Assembly (NCBI GenBank): GCA_020746105.1
Contig: CM036622.1
Coordinates: 43,191,477-43,255,476, forward strand
Reading direction: 5' to 3'
Length of the DNA: 64,000 nucleotides
Source of the DNA: Trogon surrucura
Lineage: Eukaryota; Chordata; Aves; Trogoniformes; Trogonidae
Both the position numbers and the translations under genes were made by a program. Position 1 is the stretch's first letter. Every line of letters starts with the position of its first letter. Shown here piece by piece: positions 54,701 to 64,000 of this stretch. The notes under the pieces are model-generated. The model was given only the letters and a program-made list of their open reading frames with translations. It did not search any database and was not told the DNA's origin.

Positions 54701-57700
54701 CAAGATTTCATGTTTAACCAAGCTTGCAGTGAACAAGTTTGTAGTCTGCATGCAATCAAACTCTTTTGACTTTCATAAAAGAGGGGAAAACCAGTATATT
54801 TGAAATGTAAAATTCTAAACTTCCCGAGATGTGAGAGTCCTGCCTCAGTAAAACTAAGCATGCATTTGCTACAACTTTGGTGTTATATCAGTAGATTCCT
54901 TAGGCTATCGAATTAAGCAACAGAGTGTTCTTGTAAGGCCGCTTTTTTCATTAAAATAAATTGGTATACATTACAGCACTTGATAAATACATAAACATAT
55001 ATATACATATGTGCACATGCACAATAAAATGAAGTCGCTCTTGGCCTTCAAAGTCTCACCTATTCAAAAGCGTGGTCAGAGCCTGGGCTTTTTTTCAGTT
55101 CGGTTTGAGCTGGGGCTGGATCCAGCTGTGGCCAATAATGATCTGAATTCAACGAAGTCAAAAGAAGACAATAATTCAGGTTCAGTTCTGGTTTTTGACA
55201 AAACAATAGTTCAAATCAATCTTTGGTTTTGGTTCTACTTCCTGCCTAACAGCTGTGTAAAGAAAAACATCTGGAATAATACCCCAGCAGGGCCAATAAC
55301 TGAGGCTGCTCTTTCATACTATCCAGATAGCACCAATAATAACAAAGATTTCAGGCCAGTTTTCAACAACAACAGAAAAACCCCAACCAAACAAAAAGAC
55401 TCCTTTTGTGCCTTACGATCAATAGCAGCCAGGACAGCAACTGGGACTTTGAACATACTGCCTGTGTCTGCACTGGGCAGTAAAACGGGGCGGTACCTGT
55501 TGCTGTGGCTCTGAGGGAGGGAGGCAGGGCATAGCTCACACGTACACGAGCTAAATTCCCTCCTGCAGTCAAGCTGGCCTCACAGCTGCCAGGACCAACC
55601 CTTTTGCTACCCCTCAGCTGTGCCTGGGCACTACCCAGCATGGGCTGAAACCCCGCCAGGAAACCCCTGACTACATGACTACTCCCACCACTGGGAGCCC
55701 AATTTCAGGGAACCATCATTTCTTAAAAATAAGCTGGTAACACAAATCTTGGAGAGCGAGGGGACACACCACAGAATGCCCAGACGTCACACAGAAAACA
55801 AGCAGAACTGCCCACAGTAGCCATGTTCTTAGGCAAGAACCCCTGAAGCCAACACTGGTTGCATAAAATTTATAATTGCTCCTGCTACTCTTACGTATTA
55901 AACAGGGCACAGGGACCTCTCGGAGCAAATCTGTTTTCATGAGGCAAAACTCTGTTCATGTACTTCTCCATCTGGATCAAATGCTAGCTCTTGACCTCTG
56001 TTTCAGAAATGCATCTCCAGCGTTCACTGGGAAGTAAAAAATGCCCTTGTATCAAATTTTGGGCAACTCACAGTTTTTCAAGGTGAGTTAATTATCTCTT
56101 TCCTCCACCTCGTAGGAGTGAGATTAGTAAACTAGAGCTGTACAAGGAGAACAAAATTGCCAATGATTAAACAGAGTTTGGTAAGTTCACTTTACAGCTC
56201 TGATCGCTGTACTCCTGCTGTAAAAGTTAACAAAATCAGAAGAAAGCAAAGCAACAGCTTTGCCAACCTCACCAGGATCCAGAGCACTCCTGGGCACTAC
56301 ATTCCAACTCTCTGTAATTCCAGCAATTTTGGCTTTGCTTACCAATAAAGATTTACTGGTGCTTATCTGCATTTACCAAGGAGGGAACACGAACCACAGA
56401 ACATTCACAGCCAACTTGCCAACCTCCCTGTTCAGAAACTCGCAAGTACAAAGGTGCATTTCCAGGGTAGTACTGGCAGTTGTGACATTCTCAGTCCTTC
56501 TGCCTTACCCACAGATCCTCTGCCTTTAAAACATGTACTGAAATGCTTAAAACTAAGTTTCCATGAGCTTGTGTATAATCCGACAGAAAGCTTGTAATAT
56601 CTTTGTTAAACCACAAATCTAAATTTCACTGGAGGAAAATTACAGCATGCCTTCTGGGTTTTTTAGCATATTCAAGTCGTGAACATTAATATGACTACCA
56701 AAAAGAAACAGACCTAACTACAAAAGAAATTGTGACCTCATTTTCTCTATTTCTTATCAAAGAAGTTTTCAAATGCTGTTGTGCCATTGGAGACCCTTCT
56801 GGAAAACATGAAGGTATTTTTCTCCATTCACGTATCGGAATGTGTAGCTGGCAGCTTTGTGCCACTAAGTCTTTAAAATATTTTTAAAACAGACGTATGC
56901 ATACACTAAACCAGAAGCAAAACAAAGTCTCAATAATTGCAAGGATTTACCCTCTTTGTTAAAATGTTGGATGTCAGCTACACAAAATACCAAAGTGTTT
57001 TATTATAGAGATGTAAAATCATTCCATACAGTCTTCCAAATATCCAACTTGTATTTCAGACACAGATACCAAGAGGGAAAAAGACTCCAGCTGTCTAGAA
57101 CTCCAAATTCTCTCATTTGTACTGTCACTTAACATAAGGCAAAATTTAAGACCAGACTTTAACTGTTTCCAAATGTTTTTGTGTATGTTTCTGCTGAAGC
57201 TTTTAACCATTATCTCGCACCAGAATTCTTCAACAACAAATACACCCACTGTGTTCCTTTAATTTTGCGTTCAGACATTTTTCTGTTGAATGCTTGGTAT
57301 CATACATTAATCGTGGTAATATATGATAAATACTTAATGACTTTGAAAGCAAAAGGGTCTCGGGCAAATTGCAAGTACAAATGATTTTAAGCATTGATAC
57401 GCACAAAACTCTTAATCCTGTGGGGAAATGACTGTAGATACTGCAGTAGCAAAACCAGACTGACTATAACTTTTAGTGTAAATCTCTGAAGAAACCTATT
57501 TATCCTTTGAAACCATCTCACAAAAACTAAACACAAGCTTTACTGAGGAAAGAATTCTCCATGCACAGTAGAAACCTGAACCTAAGTACATGTGGAAAAT
57601 GCAGAATACTGCACTGAAACTAAACAGAAGGGGTTTAAAAGTCTTCTCACTAATCCTAGTATGTGTTGGGCTTTTTTTTTTCTTTTTTTTCTGGAAAAGA

Positions 57701-58181
57701 CATAACACAATGCAAAAAAGTGACTTGGTTTAAGCATTACTTTCTTTGAGTCCTCCAAATGAACGCAGCCTCCCACAGGACTTGCGAGTGGCCTGGGAGC
57801 ACCCGAGTCTGATGAAACACTCGCCGTCGGTAACTCGGGTAACGCTCTAAGCGCGTTGCCAGCCCAGACAAGCTGATGTCTCAGTTTGACCCGGTGACTT
57901 AAGTTTTCCTTCTCAGAAAGAAAATGCTTTATTGGGGTGGGCTGCAGGAAAGAGTAAACATCTACTCTGAAGGAGAAGAGGGAAACAAAAATTAAGAATT
58001 TTTGTCCTCATTCTGGGTTGCTTTATTTTTCCATTTAAAGATAACTGGAGCATTACAGTTAACAGAGAGACCTATGAAATAACTTACTACTCAGGCATTT
58101 TAGCTTTTAAAGCCATCACGCCTATATGTTACAGTGCAATTTACAGTAAAGAAAGAAACACCTTCAGTGATAAATCAATAA
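51716..58181. other. Intergenic region, distal to ODAD2
   Basis: Open frames of 174 codons (53014-53538, minus) and 167 codons (55011-55514, plus) have no recognisable family. I see nothing else I can support. Confidence 0.45.
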
Positions 58182-58187
58182 TTTATT
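58182..58187 (-). terminator. MPP7: Candidate distal MPP7 poly(A) signal
   Basis: AATAAA on the minus strand, 2.9 kb past the MPP7 stop. Other AATAAA hexamers on this strand occur nearby (for example 60119-60124), so which is used cannot be decided here. Confidence 0.25.
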
Positions 58188-61124
58188 GTTTTGCATAAGA
58201 AGGTAAGATCAGATTTCAGGTAAGACATTAACCAAGAACCTGATGGCAAATTCAAGTGTAGAGCTCGGAACAAGATTAAAAAATGCTACCATTTGTTTGA
58301 CTATGGCAAACAGCTAAAACACAATAAAAACATCTGGACTTAACTGTCAAAACATACGGTTCTCTAAAAACCCACACAGCACAACTTGAATCTGTGAAAT
58401 ATTGGAAACATGTTTAGTCGTCTTCATTTCCAAATTCTTAGGAGTCAAAGGAACAATCCCCTCCCTGCCTGGTATCCCAGAACAATTCAGCACATGGGCT
58501 CGGTGTCCGTCAGGAGAAGCAGGCTCCTGTCCTGTTGAAACTGTCGAGCCAAGACATTTTCTGTGCCTTGAGCTACACTGATCTCTGCCTGCCTCGGGGA
58601 GGCTGGTGGCTTCGAATTTTTTTATATTTTTTTAAGCTATCACTGCAAGAATGTTAATTTTCAAGAGCAATCTAGCAATTTAATTAAAGCTATTTCTCAC
58701 CCCTCAAAGACTCTGCTGGTTGGATTTATGTTTTTGTGATTCCCTTTCTTTTGCAGGTGTTACAATTCAGGAGTTAGCTCCTGGCTTGGAGACGGGGCAG
58801 GCAGCCATCCGTCTGGGAGACTCCTGCCAGGACCGCGCCGGGGAGCAGAGTGTCAGCGTCTCCGTAAACACGGCAAAGCACCGCGCTGCTGCCCAGCCCA
58901 GCAAACGTGTGTAGAAGGTCCTCCTAGACCACACCGACCCAGGAAGGGGAATTACATTAATTTTGAAAGGACAAGAAAAACAGCTTGCAGGACAGCCAGA
59001 ATTGTTTCTATTGGGGAGTTTGCAGATTCTTTTGTTTCTTAAATAGAAAAGGAGGTCCCTTATGTGGGCGTTATTGTGCACTAATGTTCTGAGACAGCCC
59101 AGGTTAGAGGCAGCGCTACGGGTGTTTCAGCAAGGGCTAAAGCCCCTTTTGTTGGAAATGGCCAAATCCTGAGCGATGCCGTGTGCCCTCTGTGTCTTGC
59201 AGGCAAAGGCAAACAGACCCACTGAATCTCAGATCTCCTGAAAAATACTTTGATTTTCAGGAATTAAAAAAAAAAGAAAACATTTTCTCAACTCACATAA
59301 TCTCTCTGCAGTTAACTTAATCAACAAATGTCTGTTTATGTTACGAAAAATTTTAAGTCCACGAGGAAAATGGTGAAATTTGACAAAAGTTACTTTATAG
59401 CTGTTCAAGCGGAGCGTGTATCTGTACTGGGATTCAGTGCATCTGTAACTCTTGCACAAACATTTCCAGACTCCTAGGGATTTTGCTGTTGTTACTTACA
59501 TTTCATTTGTTCTATACGACTCTAACCCAAATGCAATGACCCACACATTAAATACGCATTTAGAATAAAACTGCAAAATCTGATGGCTTTATCAGCATAT
59601 GAACTGAAATAAAATATTTACATGGAATGTTGAGCTCCATTTACAGATACAGTGTTTCAAATCACAGGCTTAGTAATCTCTTTAGTAAATGATCACATTG
59701 ACAAGAAACTTAAAAACTTAACATCCCTTTTCAACCCCTTCATAAATATATAAAGTTTCACTAAATTCTTTCTCCTTTAAACAAGACAGCTATATTCTCT
59801 TTACAGATTAACATGAAATAATGGGTTCCTGTCTGAATGCCACAGCTGGGATGATCTGAAGTCAGCAAGTTCCTATACACAGTCTGTACTAACAGGACAT
59901 TTTCACAACACAACACACAGGTGTTACTTGGTCTTTACAGCTGTACTCATTTCCTGCATATCAGTAGTAAATAAAGAAAAATACCAAATCATCTATATTA
60001 AAAATACATCATCTAATATACATTTGCTTACACTGGCACATCAAATTATAAAATGAGGTTTCCAACTGTGTCTGACCAGTGACAAGGATATTTTTTACAG
60101 TGAAGTCTACAGCATTAATTTATTTTTGAGCGGAGACAAAGTATCTGTTACACTACCAAAAAGTATCACTACATATTCAACAATAAAAAGAATTAATTTC
60201 GTGCAACTGCTTCCCAAGGCTCCCTCACCAATTGCTTGAAAAATTCCGATGGGAAAGTTGTTTTAAAGGATGCCAAAAATGTTTGAAATCGATTTAAGGG
60301 GGGGGGGAGGAAGAAAGTTACCCCTCAAGTTTGTTGCTATTCATATAATTTTGCCACTGATTTTACAGAAGATTAATCCCAGGGACTTTGAAGTTATATA
60401 CACAGTAACTCACGTTTTTCCCTATTTAAATAAATATTCCCGTGAGTTTTCTTTGTTGTGCCACAAAGCACATGTGAAAATATTTTCAGTCTATGCATGC
60501 TCACAGCAGAGTATTTCACAATTAAGCCACTGAATACATCCTTCTTTCCATGACTATGTAAGTGCAAAGGAATACTAAAATCACTGTACACGTAAGACGA
60601 GGTTAACATCTAGAAAAGTAAACACACTTATCTTGATATGTAATTAAAACTATGATGTCTTCCTCATAAAAACGTTGGTCACTTTTGCCTGTTTCAGTTC
60701 TCTCAAGCACTTAGGGGGTAATGACTTCCAAGTGCTGATGTGCTCTTTAAGGGAGCAATTATGCTTAAAACCATCAAAGTGCTGATCTCTGGTATCAATT
60801 AGTTACCTTCTGCAAACTCTCCATTCAAAAAGCTTACCTTGGAAATACACAGATGATGACAAAGAGGTGTTTGGCAGTTTTGTTACCCTAGTACCAGCTC
60901 ACTTTATGGAGCGTAGTAAGACTTCGGTTTAACCTGACTGTTATGCGAGGATTGAAGACACAGGAAAACAAGACCAGTTCCAAGTGCATGAAGAGTGTGC
61001 CTGCTGCTCAGGTCAAGCTAGAAAGCCCTCCTACCAAGAAAACGGCCACTGAGTAATGCCTAACCATGCCCCGTATTGAGATTTGCTGAGACAACAGCAG
61101 ATGTTTTGTCTATTTAAAGCGTTC
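58188..61124 (-). other. MPP7: Probable MPP7 3' UTR
   Basis: Sequence directly downstream of the MPP7 stop codon, AT-rich, with a G10 run at 60298-60307 on plus. The UTR extent is inferred from the gene position and from my recollection that vertebrate MPP7 has a long 3' UTR. Confidence 0.4.
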
Positions 61125-61304
61125 TTACGAATGCAGCCAGCTGATGGGAACCCAGAAGGTCTCGGTCTCCAACCTGTCAAAAGTGGTTTTAAGCTCACTG
61201 TAAGCTGTCATGAGGTCATCGTTGACTATCACCTTATCGAAAAGGTGGCCGTACTGGCTCTCCATCACGTGGGCAGATTTAATCATTTCATGAAAATCTT
61301 CTTC
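61125..61304 (-). CDS. MPP7: MPP7 last coding exon
   Basis: 180 bases: 59 codons plus TAA at 61127-61125. Acceptor cttactag ends at 61305, phase 0. It encodes [20 protein letters not shown] through VPISWLHS. Confidence 0.96.
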   Translation of the reverse strand, partial: EEDFHEMIKSAHVMESQYGHLFDKVIVNDDLMTAYSELKTTFDRLETETFWVPISWLHS

Positions 61305-62830
61305 CTAGTAAGATCAGTGCAAGGCATAGTCAGTCTGTAGCAACACCACATAAACTCGTTCTGTGGGAAACGCAGTTACACGCTTATTTCAGATGTCACC
61401 AGGAGATGGAAACTGTACTTTTAATAAAAAATAAATAAAACTCAGAAATTACCATTATACGTGATCTCAGTGAGCACTCTCATGAGTAGACTTTGCTCAG
61501 CAGGCATCATCTCCCCTTGCGGTGACACAATTAGTCACTGCATGGTAATTACAGAGACAATTTCAGTTAGCAGTCCCAGTGGAAAATATTTCTAGCCATT
61601 TACTTTGATGATACACTTGAAGTTTCATTACTTAAGTCTCAGCTTGCTATTAGCATGTGATATATTGCAGTGTAGCCTTTATTCATTTAAGAGCTTGGTA
61701 GGAGTTTTCTTCCTAGGCCTGGTTCAACCTGGCTCAGTGGATTTGTTTTTATGTTCGGGAAACGAATAAATATTAGGAATTCAAGTGCTTACATAACTGA
61801 AAGATTAAACCCATCCTACTTAAGCAATGTCCTGAAGGGTGCTCTTAAGAATTAACTCCTCTTAACACTTTGTGTACCACAGAACATATGCTTATAGTGC
61901 ATTATTTCCAACTATTTCAATGCACGGTCTACACAGATACAGTCTGTGACTATATCCGTGATTCAGTTTGAAACAAAATCTAAAAAATCCTAAATCTCAA
62001 TGAGCAAAAATAATACACACTGTAAATGTGGATAAAAGTCTAATGATGATCAGCTTTGCTTTAGCTTCAATTAAAATATGATTTTGTTACATTTCAAGGA
62101 AGTAAGTTACTGTTGGGTAACTTTTTTTTTTTTTTCCCTGATTATTGACAAAAAGCAGCGTTTGTTACTGGCTTAGATTTTCTTCCTTATTTCTTACAGT
62201 GTTCATTTCCCTATAACATTTAGAAAATCATTTCTCTTATCCACAAATACGAGCTTTTTTATTAAAGCAGCATTCAATTTTTAATCGATGCTTTATATTT
62301 GAGCTTTCCTCAAAATTTAGACTCAATAAATGCTTGATAAACAAGGAAATTCTTATACTTGAATAGAAACATTTAAGCCCAGATGCAAATTTTTAACGGA
62401 CATACACAGCATTATTTCTTATAAAAATATACTTGCATTGTGGGGGTTCTTCAACGACGTAAAATCAGAGGATCATAAAATGTAAGTATTCACAAGTGTA
62501 CCAAACAATGAAAACACCACCAACTAATCTATGATGTGAGAGAGGTTGGGAAACAAGAAGATACTGCGTGTAAGCCCTGAGAAGTGCAGTTGATGAGATC
62601 CAGTGATCACCTTTATTTTCAAGGTAAACTACTACAACAAAACTCTTACCAAGTTATTTTGTTTTACCATGTCCAGATATACTTACTGTAAAGGGTTTTG
62701 CAGTTCCCTTATCATCTTTACTTGAAATAATCTTGGCATTTTTTCTGGTCTCTCTCAAACGGTCAAGTGATGGAGGCTTTATAAATATAACAAATGGTTT
62801 AAATTCATATGTCCTCAAGTGTTTCACTGT
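61125..62830 (-). CDS. MPP7: MPP7, MAGUK p55 subfamily member 7; C-terminal two exons
   Basis: MPP7 is a membrane-associated guanylate-kinase-homology scaffold of the p55 family. It binds DLG1 and LIN7 proteins and works in epithelial polarity and tight-junction assembly at the cell cortex. The two exons here encode the last 107 residues of a protein usually near 576 long: the second half of the guanylate-kinase-like domain ([67 protein letters not shown]) and the C-terminus ([11 protein letters not shown]). L27, PDZ, SH3 and upstream GK exons lie off the right edge. The gene is in the same orientation as ODAD2, with its 3' end towards the ODAD2 promoter. Confidence 0.96.
61305..62686. other. 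MPP7 last intron
   Basis: 1382 bases, AT-rich, GTAAGT to CTAG. It has a T14 run at 62122-62135 and no recognisable repeat or RNA gene. Confidence 0.6.
62687..62830 (-). CDS. MPP7: MPP7 penultimate coding exon
   Basis: 144 bases, 48 codons, phase 0 to 0. Acceptor cttcccag ends at 62831; donor is ACA|GTAAGT. It encodes [20 protein letters not shown], then [18 protein letters not shown] and AKPFT of the GK-like domain. Confidence 0.96.
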
Positions 62831-63614
62831 CTGGGAAGAGGAAAGATTTTAATTAATTAGATTATTTTGTACAATGGAATTTACTGTAATAGAAGAAACT
62901 CTCCACTAACCAAAATAAACTCATAAAGCACTCCTAGAAGGCTATTTTTCATTTACTGCCCTCCCGCTCTGCTTACTGGTATTGATTCATGTAAGGAGAA
63001 TTTTCATGTGCATGGTAAGAAAACCCGTTCTCCAGGGGTGACCATTTCTCTTGATTGCTACGTGGCTGCTGGAAAACTGCATCAGTCTGGCAAGGGCCGA
63101 GGTGCACACACCAGTGCCACCGGCAGCAGGAGGAGGGAGGGGAGCAGCAGGGTATTCCGGAGAGGAGGAAAAGTTCAACACATTTTAGGGGGAGTAACAC
63201 TTTCTGTACCCATGAAAAGTAGTGGGGAAAAGGTGTCTGTGAGCCTTGGTCACAACAGGTCAGTGATTTTTCTCTTCAGTTACGTGTCCCACCACGTAAC
63301 TCCCTGCTGTTCACTCTTCCTGAGCGAGTCAAGAGATACGTCTATGACTTGGGTTGCAGCACAGGGTGAAGCAGGGATAACCAACAGCTTAGGGGAAGCA
63401 GGGATGGCCAGAAGCTTTCTGTCCTCTTCACACTGCCAGGGCCCACAGGAAAATGCTGTGTCAGGTAGTGGGATCCCAGGAGGGCTCACAAGCCTGGATC
63501 CCCAGAAGAATTTAGTGCTTCACTGGAAAACAGCTGTGCTGGGCATGCAGCAGTCACAGAGCAGCCCGGCAACATCAGCCCCAGGAGCCCCTGCCCGGCT
63601 CCTTCCCTGGGGCA
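62831..63614. other. MPP7 intron segment
   Basis: Becomes GC-richer from about 63.0 kb. The plus-strand frame at 63008-63715 shows no domain and runs into the CR1 below, so I treat it as noncoding. Confidence 0.5.
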
Positions 63615-63832
63615 GGGTCTGGCTTCTTTACTATGAGGGTGGTGAGACACTGGAACAAATTGCCCAGAGAGGTGGTGGAGGCCCCATCCCTGGAGGCATT
63701 CAAGGTCAGGCTTGATGAGGCTCTGAGCAACCTGATCTAGTTAAAGATGTCCCTGCTCACTGCAGGGGAGTTGGACTAGATGGCCTTTAAAGGTCCCTTC
63801 CAGCCCAAGGCATTCTATGATTCTATGATTCC
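63615..63832 (+). mobile_element. CR1 LINE 3' end, older subfamily
   Basis: gggtggtgagacactggaac, then tccctggaggcattcaagg, then gagttggactagatggcc, then attctatgattctatgattc. Same subfamily as the split copy at 16.5 and 17.4 kb, and antisense to MPP7. The 5' limit is approximate. Confidence 0.92.
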
Positions 63833-64000
63833 CCAGCTGCTCCTCTGCCAGCACAGGCCCTTTGCCCTGCTCCCAAGGCACAGACACCCATCCAAAACTG
63901 CCCCAGGAACTGCTCACAAGCTGCCAGGGTTCCAAAGTCACAGGCTGGCTGAGCTTGGAGAAGAAATACTTTGGCTGGTTTTAAACAAACTAGTCTAGCT

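Noticed and set aside
55011-55514. 167-codon plus-strand frame
   Set aside because: No recognisable family; the composition matches translated AT-rich noncoding DNA.
63008-63715. 235-codon plus-strand frame in an MPP7 intron
   Set aside because: It ends inside a CR1 copy and shows no domain; it is antisense to MPP7.
1-64000. CRISPR arrays, operons or bacterial-type systems
   Set aside because: No spaced direct repeats or clustered intronless genes; the genes are spliced vertebrate genes.

Overview
The window is vertebrate nuclear DNA, almost certainly from a bird and probably a passerine. Spliced genes with GT-AG introns are set in AT-rich, gene-poor sequence. The main repeats are CR1 LINEs with their 8-bp ATTCTATG-type 3' tails. 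One short element joins a tRNA-Ile-like head to a CR1 tail, the architecture I recall for the passerine SINE TguSINE1; that match is from memory and was not searched.

Two protein genes are present, both on the minus strand. From 1 to about 37.9 kb lies the 5' two thirds of ODAD2 (ARMC4), a subunit of the complex that docks outer dynein arms on motile cilia. I placed one noncoding first exon in a CpG island, twelve complete coding exons and the start of a thirteenth that runs off the left edge. Reading frames join without conflict across all of them, giving about 690 codons. Exons at 25.9-37.2 kb encode the N-terminal region and linker; those at 0-5.5 kb encode the first armadillo repeats; a 20.5-kb intron separates them. 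From 61.1 to 62.8 kb are the last two coding exons of MPP7, a p55-type MAGUK polarity scaffold. The remainder of MPP7 lies beyond the right edge. The order and orientation agree with the ARMC4-MPP7 neighbourhood of human chromosome 10p12 as I recall it.

The ODAD2 introns carry most of the recognisable repeats: a CR1 with an uninterrupted 834-codon frame in intron 12, a CR1 starting within about six bases of the intron 2 donor, a solitary ERV-like LTR, an inverted pair of closely related CR1s, a nested CR1, the tRNA-CR1 SINE and some ancient relics. From 38.4 to 61.1 kb is an intergenic or MPP7 3'-UTR region with no gene I can support.

I found no undescribed multi-gene system. The strongest oddity is the ODAD2 exon 8 donor, which reads ATAAGT instead of GTAAGT. 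Other points of interest are CR1 insertions beside 5' splice sites, a perfect 26-bp hairpin in intron 7, a good RFX X-box in the ODAD2 promoter, and two predicted upstream ORFs in the ODAD2 leader.
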